The position numbers and the translations under genes were made by a program. 64,000 nucleotides of DNA, from positions 9,430-73,429 of the forward strand of contig CAZKEM010000054.1 of assembly GCA_964551835.1 (NCBI GenBank), given 5' to 3'. The notes under the pieces were generated by a model. That model did not search any database and was not told where the DNA came from. It worked only from the letters and a program-made list of their open reading frames with translations. Source of the DNA: JAHDCC01 sp964551835. Lineage in GTDB: Bacteria; Actinomycetota; Acidimicrobiia; Acidimicrobiales; SZUA-35. Of the stretch, positions 18,022 through 26,230 are shown piece after piece (the stretch's first letter is position 1; each line of letters opens with the position of its first letter).

Positions 18022-18688
18022 CGGCGGTCCGTCCTTCGGCTGGTTTCCCAAGATGGTTCGGCTGGATCACCATCAACACACCCTCGTCGACCTCGACCGA
18101 CGCGGATTTTTCAGTCAATTCATTGCTAACTCCAAGGCTTGAACCAGCCCGCAGTCGTGCACGGTCGAGAACGTACCGCAACCCTGTGGTGGTGACGCCG
18201 GCGGCGTCTCCGTTCAGAGCGAAGAGAGACAACACTTCGCCGGGAGTACCCACAAGCGTCTTCGAATCGTGGATAATCGAGACTTTCGCAGACCCAACAA
18301 GCGCAACGATTTCCACCCCAGAAAACTCTGGGTTGCCAAGGAGGTTCAGATTGGCGAATAGATGGTCGAGGCGACCACCTCCGATGCCGATCACGACAAC
18401 GGTTTCGCAGGACTGCTCACAGGCTAGCTCGAGAGCCAGCGCCAAGTCGGTTTTGTCTTTATCGAATGGGAATCGATAGACCTCGGTATCGGAGGCCTCG
18501 ACTTCGGCGAGAACCTCTGGAGAGACAGAGTCGAAGTCTCCGACGCAGGCGTCGATATGCCAGCCGTTCGCCAAAGCGTGCTCAATACCCTTATCCGCGC
18601 AAATTACGGCCGCCACCCTCGGCAGAGAAGCGACTACCTCGGGTTCTGGTGGGTTTCCCCCGGCTACAACAAGAACTACATTTGCCAT
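18014..18688 (-). CDS. thiN: Thiamine diphosphokinase
   Basis: Transfers pyrophosphate from ATP to thiamine to give thiamine diphosphate. The 224 aa protein carries the family motifs: ICADKGIEHAL, VGDFDSVSPE, FPFDKDKTDLALALELA (metal and thiamine binding) and GIGGGRLDHLFANL. The C-terminal sandwich domain ends in a hydrophilic tail. It is the first gene of a minus-strand run that continues into the LCP and polysaccharide genes by overlap, an odd partner that may be only transcriptional hitchhiking. An AGGA ribosome site lies about 10 nt before the ATG. Confidence 0.9.
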   Translation of the reverse strand: MANVVLVVAGGNPPEPEVVASLPRVAAVICADKGIEHALANGWHIDACVGDFDSVSPEVLAEVEASDTEVYRFPFDKDKTDLALALELACEQSCETVVVIGIGGGRLDHLFANLNLLGNPEFSGVEIVALVGSAKVSIIHDSKTLVGTPGEVLSLFALNGDAAGVTTTGLRYVLDRARLRAGSSLGVSNELTEKSASVEVDEGVLMVIQPNHLGKPAEGRTADG

Positions 18689-18826
18689 TCGTGATAGATC
18701 CTATGTCAAACAAGACGATAGAATCAGCTCATTCGGAAACTATCTCGGCCACCGATAGTGCGATCAGGTAAAGGTGGGCTGTGCGAGCTCGCATTTAGCT
18801 ATCAATCTCCTCGTAGACTAGGACAA

Positions 18827-19204
18827 ATGCACGGTGCTGTCGCATGGCCATTGGCGGCTATTCTCTTAGTTACGGCTGGATCCGTCGAGTATCTCGCTAG
18901 CGCTGGATATTTAGGGCTGGTTCTACGCTCCCGGCGCTTCGGCCTACGGACGCCAGCCACCATGATGTCAGACGCTTCCTGGAACGCGGGGCACCGAGCT
19001 GCTGCGCCACTTCTCGCGATCGCGGGTTTAGGTGCTGGATTGCCCGGGCTAGCTCTTGTCTTCCGGCCCTCGACTCAATCGGCTACCTTGCTCGTCATGG
19101 TTGGCTCAGCTGTCTTGGTCGCGTTCTTTGGTCTGGCCCTATTCACGGCCGACCGGGCGGCCCAAAAGACGCACTCCACGAGCAGTGTAGATGACTCGAC
19201 CTAA
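18827..19204 (+). CDS. Small polytopic membrane protein (SdpI-like)
   Basis: A 125 aa membrane protein with three predicted helices: VAWPLAAILLVTAGSVEYLAS, APLLAIAGLGAGLPGLALVF and ATLLVMVGSAVLVAFFGLALF. Between helices 1 and 2 is MMSDASWNAGHRAAAP. The WNAGHR segment resembles actinobacterial SdpI-like or DUF-type membrane proteins, so that is a tentative family call. I start it at ATG 18827 with AGGA just upstream, rather than at an in-frame ATG at 18758, because residues before 18827 do not look like coding sequence. It stands alone between thiN and yceH. Confidence 0.65.
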   Translation: MHGAVAWPLAAILLVTAGSVEYLASAGYLGLVLRSRRFGLRTPATMMSDASWNAGHRAAAPLLAIAGLGAGLPGLALVFRPSTQSATLLVMVGSAVLVAFFGLALFTADRAAQKTHSTSSVDDST

Positions 19205-19305
19205 CTCAAACCTGATGCGCAGGTCAAATACCGATATTGGTGGAATATTCGAGGCCGCCACGGAAGCCAATATAGGGTTGCTCTAACCAGTGCAACGTAA
19301 GGGGA

Positions 19306-19968
19306 CTAGTCATCAACGCCAAGCGACAACTCTAGAGCCGCCAAGCGACGTTCAAGTTCGGCGACCCGATCGGCGAGGTTGGCTCCGCCGCCTACGCTAC
19401 TCGCGGACGCTGGGCGTTGTTGAACTACGGCTTCACTTGAAACGGCTGACGACGTCGACGCTTGAGATTCCGACGCGATGGCCGTAGACATCGTATGCCG
19501 CCAACGGTCCTGGGCCTGGCCTGCCTCCCGACCGATATTGGCGACGAACCGCTCGGGCCTCGCCTCTAGCGCTGAGAGGATTTCTAGAACCGCGTTGTTG
19601 TCGGCAAACTGCACATAGCGTTCCGTTCTGGTCCGAAGCTCGCCATGGGACTGCGGGCCGCGAAGCATCAATACCGCCAACACTGCTAGTTCATGCGAAG
19701 AGAGGTTGAGGGCTTCGTCTAAAATGTGTTTGTGTTTATGCGTCCGCATACCGGCGCCACGAACAACCCTAACCAAACCTTCCTCACGGAGATCTGTCGA
19801 GACCTGATCTACCTCTCGTTCTGTGAACGAAACGATTGGATCTCGGCTACTTTTCTGGTTGCAGGCGGCCACCAACGCGTTGGTTGAAAGAGGGTAGTGG
19901 TCAGGCGTCGTCTGCGATTTCTCAATCAGGCATCCGAGCACTCGAATTTCTTCCGGGGTGAGGTCCAT
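19306..19968 (-). CDS. yceH: YceH family protein (DUF480)
   Basis: A soluble 220 aa protein with two winged-helix domains, of the YceH/DUF480 family. Diagnostic segments are the N-terminus LTPEEIRVLGCLIEKSQTTPDHYPLS and LVAACNQKSSRDP, then LAVLMLRGPQSHGELRTRTERY in the second winged helix. The C-terminus has a short coiled coil (ADRVAELERRLAALE) after a Ser/Ala-rich linker. Its molecular role is not known in the family. A 101-nt gap without evident features separates it from the convergent gene ending at 19204. Confidence 0.9.
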   Translation of the reverse strand: MDLTPEEIRVLGCLIEKSQTTPDHYPLSTNALVAACNQKSSRDPIVSFTEREVDQVSTDLREEGLVRVVRGAGMRTHKHKHILDEALNLSSHELAVLAVLMLRGPQSHGELRTRTERYVQFADNNAVLEILSALEARPERFVANIGREAGQAQDRWRHTMSTAIASESQASTSSAVSSEAVVQQRPASASSVGGGANLADRVAELERRLAALELSLGVDD

Positions 19969-20042
19969 TGCGCTAACCTAACGGATTTGTGGTGGAAGTT
20001 GACTTCACATGACTTCGGCTCGTCCAATATGACGGGTTAAGC

Positions 20043-20468
20043 CTATTCATGAACTCTAGATCCATGCCCGGCGTCGCGTAAGCCCACCCGCAGCGCATGG
20101 GCTACCTCATCTAATTCCTCGTCGGTCACCGCCGAGTTGGCATTCGCAAAATCAAGGTCACGCATCGAATCGATAGGGGTCAAGTGAATATGAGTATGAG
20201 GGACCTCAAAGCCGGCGATCAGTAAGCCGATACGTTCACCGTCGAGAATCGCCGACTGGACCTTAGCCACTTTCGACGCGACCGTCATTAGGTGGGCGGC
20301 CACACCGACGTCAAGGTCGACCCAATGGTCGACTTCCTTCCTAGGAATAACCAAACAGTGACCTCGTTTCAACGGCCGAATATCAACCATCACCACACAG
20401 AGGTCGTCATCCCAAATGAGTCGGCCTGGGATCTCACCGTCTATGATCCGAGAAAATATTGAAGGCAT
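20043..20468 (-). CDS. HIT-family nucleotide hydrolase
   Basis: A 141 aa histidine-triad protein of the Hint/HIT group that hydrolyses nucleoside phosphoramidates or dinucleotides. It shows the conserved N-terminus SIFSRIIDGEIPGRLIWDDD, the strand CLVIPRKEVDHW and the active-site triad VPHTHIHLTPI. It lies 58 nt after the SulP transporter on the same strand and 74 nt before yceH. A short inverted repeat (GCGGA...TCCGC, 20481-20496) lies just upstream. Its physiological substrate is unknown. Confidence 0.92.
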   Translation of the reverse strand: MPSIFSRIIDGEIPGRLIWDDDLCVVMVDIRPLKRGHCLVIPRKEVDHWVDLDVGVAAHLMTVASKVAKVQSAILDGERIGLLIAGFEVPHTHIHLTPIDSMRDLDFANANSAVTDEELDEVAHALRVGLRDAGHGSRVHE

Positions 20469-20526
20469 AGCCGAAGACTAGCGGAGAATCATCCGCACTA
20501 ATACTGACAGTACACCAAGATTCGGT

Positions 20527-22116
20527 CTAACCGGCGACTGGCGCAGCTCGTTCGTTTAACGCTCGGTCGATGGCCTCGGCTATCTTGGCGTCGGAATCGT
20601 TTGGGCCTCCCGATGTCGAGACACTTCTTGGAGCGATGTCAACGGCAAGCGCTGAAATGGTTTCGATTGTCGAGATATCGACCGACACAACGGCCGAAAG
20701 GTCGACCTCGATATGGTCCACCTCACTGGCGATGGCTTTAGCCCGCAGCTGCTGAGCAAACTGCTTCTGCGACAGCAGCCAAAGGAGGCCAACCGGTTTC
20801 AACACGGTCGACGCAACCGGCTCGTCCCCTCCTCCAAGCCCCGTGGTCACGGTCTCGGTTTGGTCAACCACAAAACGGCGACCCACATGAAGAACAACCG
20901 AAAGCCCGATGCCGAGTATGACCGCCCATTGGATATTCGGAGTGGCCGCTACGGTCGCTACCATCGTTAGCCAGGCTATCAACGCCTGTTTTGGGTCTCG
21001 TTTCCACAGTCGATAGAGCTCCTTCGGCTTAATGAGGCGATAGACGGCTGCGAGAACGATGCCGCCAAGAACAGCCAGCGGCAAGTCCTCAAGAATAGAC
21101 GCAAAGCCTAAAAAAGCCAGGACAACTAGACCGGTGATGCCGCCACTCCAACGCGTCCGAGCGCCCGCAAGACGATTGACTGAACTGCGAGAAAACGAGC
21201 CACCCACCGGGTAGCCGCCAGAGACACCTGAGGCCAAATTGGCCAAGCCCGAACTAAACAGCTCTCGACTTGGGTTCCATGTCGTCCTATCTTCGTTGGC
21301 AAAAACCCGAGCTATCGCCGATGGCTCGGCAAACCCGACAAAGGCGATGACGACGGCCGCCACGAATAGTGCCGGAATATCCGACCAAGGTAAATCGAAT
21401 GAAAGAGCGGGAAAGCCTTCAGGAATTCCTACTCTTCCCTCACCGGGCACGGGTATCCCGACCGTTGGACCGCGGTAGCCAAACCATCGGGTCGCCGCCC
21501 ACCCAGTAAAAACCGCGAACAAGACGCCGGGAAACAAGCGATGGAGCTTCCGTCCCCCAACCATCATTAGCACCGTGACAGCCGCCAACCCTACAGCCGC
21601 AATCGACCACGTGCTGGGGTTTCTGACCGCCCATATCGCTGAAGGAATCGTTCCGATGTCAGGAACGTGCTGCGAAGCCCCAACCGACTTCGGGAACTGA
21701 GATGCCATAATCACCACGGCAGCTCCCGAGGTAAAGCCAATCATCACCGGATCAGAAATTAGGTAAGCAACCCAGCCAAACCGGACGAGCCCGCACACCA
21801 ATCTAATCACGCCGACCATGACTGCCAGGAGCGCTCCGGCCAACACATAGTCTTGATCGCCAGCAGAATAGTCTGCGGCATGAAGAGCGCCGAAGGTCAA
21901 CAAACTGGTCATGGCCACTGGACCTGTCTGCAAGTACGGCGACGAAGCAAACAATGCAAATATTATGGCGGGAAGCGCCGCAGCAAACAGCCCGACGTAA
22001 AGCGGCATTCCTGCAATTTGGGCGTAGGCCAACGACTGTGGAATAACGACTAACGCGACACTGAGGCCGGCTAGGAGATCCGCCGGGTGCGGTCTCGGGA
22101 AGTCAACTCGAGGAAT
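20527..22116 (-). CDS. SulP-family inorganic anion transporter with STAS domain; probable ATT start
   Basis: SulP proteins move sulfate, bicarbonate or related anions across the inner membrane. About 12 membrane helices precede a cytoplasmic STAS domain (IASEVDHIEVDLSAVVSVDISTIETIS). The first conserved SulP helix (DLLAGLSVALVVIPQSLAYAQ) lies upstream of the first ordinary start codon, TTG 22032, which would begin inside it. The frame is open back to a TAG, with no ATG, GTG, TTG or CTG in between. An ATT at 22116 has a good ribosome site (AGAAGGGCAGG) 9 nt away, so I extend to it (529 aa). ACG at 22119 or 22122, or a sequencing error, are alternatives. The substrate is not predictable. Confidence 0.85.
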   Translation of the reverse strand: MPRVDFPRPHPADLLAGLSVALVVIPQSLAYAQIAGMPLYVGLFAAALPAIIFALFASSPYLQTGPVAMTSLLTFGALHAADYSAGDQDYVLAGALLAVMVGVIRLVCGLVRFGWVAYLISDPVMIGFTSGAAVVIMASQFPKSVGASQHVPDIGTIPSAIWAVRNPSTWSIAAVGLAAVTVLMMVGGRKLHRLFPGVLFAVFTGWAATRWFGYRGPTVGIPVPGEGRVGIPEGFPALSFDLPWSDIPALFVAAVVIAFVGFAEPSAIARVFANEDRTTWNPSRELFSSGLANLASGVSGGYPVGGSFSRSSVNRLAGARTRWSGGITGLVVLAFLGFASILEDLPLAVLGGIVLAAVYRLIKPKELYRLWKRDPKQALIAWLTMVATVAATPNIQWAVILGIGLSVVLHVGRRFVVDQTETVTTGLGGGDEPVASTVLKPVGLLWLLSQKQFAQQLRAKAIASEVDHIEVDLSAVVSVDISTIETISALAVDIAPRSVSTSGGPNDSDAKIAEAIDRALNERAAPVAG

Positions 22117-22492
22117 CGTCGTAAACCTGCCCTTCTACTAGCACTCGTCTCTTGCACCTTAGAAGAGATTCCCACCCGCGCAAGCCTTAGGAGCTAAAAT
22201 CCTTCCTAAGGCTAATGTCTTGTGGGCCAAATACTTGGGACGATTTACCCTATTCAAACGTCGGGTATATCGACGGTGGCGGGCCCGGCGTTCCGAGATC
22301 GCCACACACCCAACAATGAGAATTCGCTGAACCGGTCCAGGCGACCTCGCAGGGCATGCAGTTCATCCGCAAACCAACCCTACGTTGACGACCAGACCTG
22401 TTCGAATTCGGAACATAAACCTTCACTCAATTCTTATCGGCTCCTGTCCAGATCTCTAAAGAGTATTGCTCATATGGACACGTTCGAAGAAA
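22117..22492. other. 376-nt intergenic region between SulP and the ABC permease
   Basis: Both neighbours lie on the minus strand, so this is the 3' flank of the ABC permease and the 5' flank of the SulP gene. It holds the SulP ribosome-binding site (about 22126-22136) and an inverted repeat at 22183-22213. From 22214 to 22492 I see no convincing gene, RNA or promoter. Short open frames there lack ribosome sites and look non-coding. Confidence 0.6.
22183..22213. repeat. Perfect 10-bp inverted repeat (possible terminator or operator)
   Basis: AGCCTTAGGA (22183-22192) pairs with TCCTAAGGCT (22204-22213) across an 11-nt loop. It lies after the ABC permease gene and 67 nt before the SulP start on the minus strand. 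No T-run follows on either strand, so it is not a classical intrinsic terminator. It could end the ABC transcript by another route or bind a regulator of SulP. Confidence 0.5.
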
Positions 22493-23251
22493 TCAGTTGC
22501 GTCCGAACAGCCGAGTCCCAAACGGTATGAAGATAGCAAGAAGGGCGGCCATCCAAGCCATCGACCACAGTAAAGGCTTCGCAACGGGCAGACCAGCCTC
22601 GGTCAGACCCCGAATAGAATCAACAACTACCGTGACGGGTTGGCGTTTCGCGAACACCTGTAACCACCCGGGCAAACTATCGACGGGGACAAAGGCCGAA
22701 GAGGCAAAGGTTGTAAACAGGGTCGGAACAAATGAAGCCGACTGAACGGTCTCCACGTTTGTACTCAACAGTCCTAGAGTGACGTAGACCCATGAGAACG
22801 TGAACCCAAAAAGAACAGCCAGGCCCAGCGCCGCCACCCCAGCCAGGAAGCCGTTTCCGAACCGAAACCCAATTGCGACCCCCATCAGGACAATGACGAT
22901 CGATGTCAGAACGAATCGAGTGGAGTCCGCCAATGTCCGCCCAATCAACACCGCAGAGCGCCTAATAGGCAATGAAAGGAATCTGTCGGTCGAACCCTCG
23001 TTAGCGTCATGAGCGAGAACGATGGCGGTATTAGAACCGGCAAAAGCTAGTGTCTGAATCAAGACACCTGGGATCAAATAGTTTGCGTAATCCGTCGTTT
23101 CGGTCTGAATGCTTCCGCCAAAAACGAAGTTGAATATTAAGACAAAAAAGACAGGCTGGACGAGCGTGAAGAAGATCATCTGCGGGTTTCGACGAAGCCG
23201 AAGAATATTTCGCCCAGCCATGGTCATCGAATCATTCCATAGTTGGATCAT
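22493..23251 (-). CDS. ABC-2 type transporter permease (DrrB-like)
   Basis: A membrane subunit of 252 aa with about six helices and no ATPase motifs. After a short N-terminus it shows MIFFTLVQPVFFVLIFNFVFGGSI, YANYLIPGVLIQTLAFAGSNTAIVL and LSLPIRRSAVLIGRTLADS, a pattern typical of ABC-2 permeases that pair with daunorubicin-resistance-type ATPases. Its start overlaps the ATPase gene by 4 nt. The pair should export a hydrophobic compound or a lipid-linked molecule; the substrate is not shown by sequence. Confidence 0.92.
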   Translation of the reverse strand: MIQLWNDSMTMAGRNILRLRRNPQMIFFTLVQPVFFVLIFNFVFGGSIQTETTDYANYLIPGVLIQTLAFAGSNTAIVLAHDANEGSTDRFLSLPIRRSAVLIGRTLADSTRFVLTSIVIVLMGVAIGFRFGNGFLAGVAALGLAVLFGFTFSWVYVTLGLLSTNVETVQSASFVPTLFTTFASSAFVPVDSLPGWLQVFAKRQPVTVVVDSIRGLTEAGLPVAKPLLWSMAWMAALLAIFIPFGTRLFGRN

Positions 23252-24252
23252 TGCTCAACCTTTTGGTCATCGCCTGCAGCTGAGGCCGGCCCAGACCGCC
23301 CGGTGAGACTGAGAAAGACATCGTCCAGTGTTGGCCGCTTAACTGCAAGGTCAGAGAGCTCAATGCCTTGCCTGTCGACGTCTTGGCTTACCGACACCAG
23401 GGCGGCGACCCGATCGTTGACTGGCACAGACACCTGCCCCTGCCGTTCGTCGTGTCTGGCCGGCGACGTGCCCACTCGAGACAAGATCTCCAACACCTTT
23501 TGGCAGTCCTGCTGTCGGGATGGTGTAGCCAGAAGGTAGTCACCGCCGACACGTTGTTTAAGAGATTCGGGTGTACCTTCGGCGATGACGGCGCCTTGAT
23601 CGATCACTGTTATGGAATCTGCCAAGGCATCTGCTTCCTCCAAATACTGAGTCGTGAGAAGGACCGTCGTCCCTTGATCTTGAAGCGTCCGCAGAAACTC
23701 CCACAGTTGCTGACGCGTTCGTGGGTCAAGCCCTGTGGTTGGTTCGTCGAGCAACAAGATCTTCGGATAGCCGACCAGACTTGCGCCGAGGTCAAGCCGG
23801 CGCCGCATACCGCCAGAATACGTCTTGACTAGACGGTCGGCGGCGTCCTCTAAGTCGAGGCGTTCCAACGTTTCGTTAGCGCGCTCACGAGCCGTCTTGC
23901 GTCCCAGCTGGTACAGGCGACCGACAATTTCGAGGTTTTCTCTACCGGTTAAGAATTCATCGACTGCCGCTGACTGGCCAGCCAGGCCAATGGTCTTTCT
24001 AATCAGGCCAGCTTCCAAACGAAGGTCGTGTCCGGCGACGGCCACGGACCCGCTTTGCAGCCCTAATAGAGTCGCCAGTAAACGGACTAGTGTCGTTTTT
24101 CCAGCGCCGTTCGGCCCGAGCAGACCACGCACCTCACCTTGTTCAATTTCTAACGACAGCCGCTTTAACGCTGATACGTCGTCAAACTGATGCGAGACAT
24201 CATTCACTTCGATGATAGTTGACACTTGGCCCAGGCTAGCCGAGTCCTTCAA
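23248..24252 (-). CDS. DrrA-like ABC transporter ATP-binding protein
   Basis: The cytosolic ATPase of an ABC-2 exporter, 334 aa. It has Walker A LLGPNGAGKTT (about residues 45-53), the Q-loop region, the signature TYSGGMRRRLDLG, Walker B ILLLDEPTTGLD and an H-region TTVLLTTQYLEEAD. The QYLEEAD form is typical of the DrrA/CcmA group. A roughly 80-residue C-terminal extension (ESLKQRVGGDYLL onward) matches DUF4162-type tails. The gene overlaps the permease by 4 nt and is divergent from the membrane protein starting at 24276, leaving only 23 nt between. Confidence 0.94.
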   Translation of the reverse strand: MKDSASLGQVSTIIEVNDVSHQFDDVSALKRLSLEIEQGEVRGLLGPNGAGKTTLVRLLATLLGLQSGSVAVAGHDLRLEAGLIRKTIGLAGQSAAVDEFLTGRENLEIVGRLYQLGRKTARERANETLERLDLEDAADRLVKTYSGGMRRRLDLGASLVGYPKILLLDEPTTGLDPRTRQQLWEFLRTLQDQGTTVLLTTQYLEEADALADSITVIDQGAVIAEGTPESLKQRVGGDYLLATPSRQQDCQKVLEILSRVGTSPARHDERQGQVSVPVNDRVAALVSVSQDVDRQGIELSDLAVKRPTLDDVFLSLTGRSGPASAAGDDQKVEQ

Positions 24253-24275
24253 TCACGTCCTATGATTATTAGTAC

Positions 24276-24884
24276 GTGACTGATAAACCACTATGTCGAC
24301 TGTTGCGGAGAGGTTCAGGCTGTTCGAGTGCGATCTCGCGCCTGGACTCGTTGCTGTTAAGTTCCGTGGGAGCGCTTGTCGCCCACCAAGTCGCCTACTC
24401 AGTAGCACCATTGTTTGGTCAAGCATCTTCAGTTGGTCATGGTCATATGGCTTTGGTCTGGAAACTAGCTTTTCTACTGGCAACCGTAGGCATGACCGGA
24501 TTTGTCCTACGCAGTCTTCGATCTCGTAACTATCGACTCACAAACCCGTTCTATACCGGTTCGATGATCGCTGGTAGTTTCACGACGTTGGAGCTCGTCG
24601 AACGGGCTGTAGCAGGTATTGCGCCGGCGGCGCTTCTAACCGAACTGGTTTTTTGGCTAGGGGTCGCTGCTACGATTCCGATCACGTTCGCCTACGTCGT
24701 GGTGTTGCGAACCGTCTCGGAGACTGCTGGCAAGATTTTGGATCGCCGGGTCGCCGTTACATGGCCGTTGGTGGGCGCGGTTAAGCCACGGACCACCGAA
24801 GTGTGCTGTCTTGGCGGGTTTGACTGTGTTTCGTCGCGGTGGAGCCGTGGCCCCCCGGCCCTGAATGTGTCTATACCTTTATAG
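24276..24884 (+). CDS. Small polytopic membrane protein, unknown
   Basis: A 202 aa protein with about four membrane helices: LLLSSVGALVAHQVAYSV, ALVWKLAFLLATVGMTGFVL, a weak one near SMIAGSFTTLELV, and ALLTELVFWLGVAATIPITFAYVVVL. His residues sit near the membrane edge (AHQVAY, VGHGHMALVW), as in other metal- or heme-linked membrane proteins. It begins with GTG. The last 35 residues become Cys-rich and irregular (EVCCLGGFDCVSS), while the +1 frame there also reads like coding sequence, so a frameshift near 24780 is possible. It heads a plus-strand group with the His-rich lipoprotein and the 440 aa membrane protein. I do not recognise the family. Confidence 0.65.
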   Translation: MTDKPLCRLLRRGSGCSSAISRLDSLLLSSVGALVAHQVAYSVAPLFGQASSVGHGHMALVWKLAFLLATVGMTGFVLRSLRSRNYRLTNPFYTGSMIAGSFTTLELVERAVAGIAPAALLTELVFWLGVAATIPITFAYVVVLRTVSETAGKILDRRVAVTWPLVGAVKPRTTEVCCLGGFDCVSSRWSRGPPALNVSIPL

Positions 24885-24978
24885 CAGGCCGATTTAGCGG
24901 CTAGCCATTTCGGGCGCTCGTACACAAACATCGACGCGCCGTTCGACCATTCATGCACAAATCTTTAAGGACGTAACT

Positions 24979-26214
24979 ATGAAATACCCATTCTTGGGAC
25001 GAAAGATCGCGGTTGGGGTTGTGGTCGCGTTGACCGCGGCCGCATGCGGTTCGTCTAACGCTTCAAGCAGCGATACGACCGCGCCACGCACCGAATCCAC
25101 CGACACAACATCAGACGGTACCGAAGTGAGCCGCGACCTTCCCGTACCCACAATCGATGTCACCGTCGAACAAGACGCTAAGGCTGGTCAGAACCTGACG
25201 GTTGACGTCAACAACTTCGAGGTCGCCCCTGAAGCTGCAAGCACCGAAACCGTCCAGGGGGAAGGCCACTTTCACCTCTATGTCGACGGCGAACGGACGC
25301 TTCGCTTTTACAACGAAGCCATTCATCTCGAACTCGAGCCAGGCTCCCATGAGGTAATGGTCGAACTGAGCTCGAATGACCACTCAGCTTGGACGCTCGA
25401 CGGCGAACCTATTACAGCCATGGCATCGATAGATGTTCCAGAGACTGGCGGAGAGGGACACGGACACTCTGAGACCAACGGCCAAGACGTCGCTGGCTTC
25501 GAATCTGAACCATCGGTCGAGATAACGATTACCAAAGACCCGAAGTCCGGTTGGAACGTTCATGCTCCTGTCGAGAATTTCAGGCTCAGTGCTGAGAATG
25601 CTAGCGGTGAACCAGTTGATGGTGAGGGACACGCTTACCTTCTAGTGGACGGCGAAAACGTTGAGCGCCTGTACGGGCCTTGGTGGCATATCAGCAATCT
25701 CGAAGAGGGCGACCATGACATTACGGTCGAACTTCGAGCCAATGACCACGCTGCGTTGACCCTGGATGGTGAGACTATTGCGGCCTCCGCCGACGTAACT
25801 GTTTCGGCTGAAGAAGCCGCCGAACAGGGACACGATCACGGTGATGACCACTCGAAAGAAGAAGACGGCGGACACAACCATGGCGAAAGCTCAGGCTCGC
25901 TAGCTATTGAAGATGGGCTAACAGAAGCCGATGCTGAATCAACCATCGAATTTGTTGTAGCTGATGGAGACATCGAAGCGAGACTCGACGGCGAGGTCGT
26001 CGATGGGGCTATCGAAATCGACTCCGGAACAGTCGTTAAAATCACGACGACCAGCGACGTCGAGGAGCAAGTTCACCTGCACGGCCATGACGTCTTGGTG
26101 GACGTTTCGCCCGGAACTGACGGAGCGATAATCTTCACCGCTGACATACAGGGTACGCTCGAGGTCGAACTCGAGGGCTCCGGCACCCTGTTAGCTAACC
26201 TTCGAGTCAGCTAA
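24979..26214 (+). CDS. His-rich secreted lipoprotein with duplicated beta domains
   Basis: A 411 aa exported lipoprotein. The signal ends in a lipobox (ALTAAAC, Cys23), followed by a Ser/Thr linker. Two homologous domains of about 95 residues follow, around 50-150 and 175-275. They share GEGHFHLYVDGE / GEGHAYLLVDGE, HEVMVELSSNDHSAWTLDGE / HDITVELRANDHAALTLDGE, and a closing strand. Spacers are His/Asp/Glu-rich (GEGHGHSET; EQGHDHGDDHSKEE; GGHNHGE). The last about 90 residues look cupredoxin-like, with VHLHGHDVLVDVSPG. The His clusters suggest metal binding (copper or zinc), by inference only. The ATG has an AAGGA ribosome site 7 nt upstream. It is followed after 16 nt by a polytopic membrane protein, a likely partner. 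Confidence 0.85.
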   Translation: MKYPFLGRKIAVGVVVALTAAACGSSNASSSDTTAPRTESTDTTSDGTEVSRDLPVPTIDVTVEQDAKAGQNLTVDVNNFEVAPEAASTETVQGEGHFHLYVDGERTLRFYNEAIHLELEPGSHEVMVELSSNDHSAWTLDGEPITAMASIDVPETGGEGHGHSETNGQDVAGFESEPSVEITITKDPKSGWNVHAPVENFRLSAENASGEPVDGEGHAYLLVDGENVERLYGPWWHISNLEEGDHDITVELRANDHAALTLDGETIAASADVTVSAEEAAEQGHDHGDDHSKEEDGGHNHGESSGSLAIEDGLTEADAESTIEFVVADGDIEARLDGEVVDGAIEIDSGTVVKITTTSDVEEQVHLHGHDVLVDVSPGTDGAIIFTADIQGTLEVELEGSGTLLANLRVS

Positions 26215-26230
26215 CAGATCGTATTTACTC

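Noticed and set aside
20481..20496. Short inverted repeat GCGGA...TCCGC upstream of the HIT gene
   Set aside because: Only 5 bp per arm with no T-run; too weak to call a terminator or operator.
22222..22530. Open frame of 102 codons on the plus strand
   Set aside because: It overlaps the end of the ABC permease on the other strand, has no ribosome site, and its amino-acid use is irregular (many Arg, Ser, Asn).
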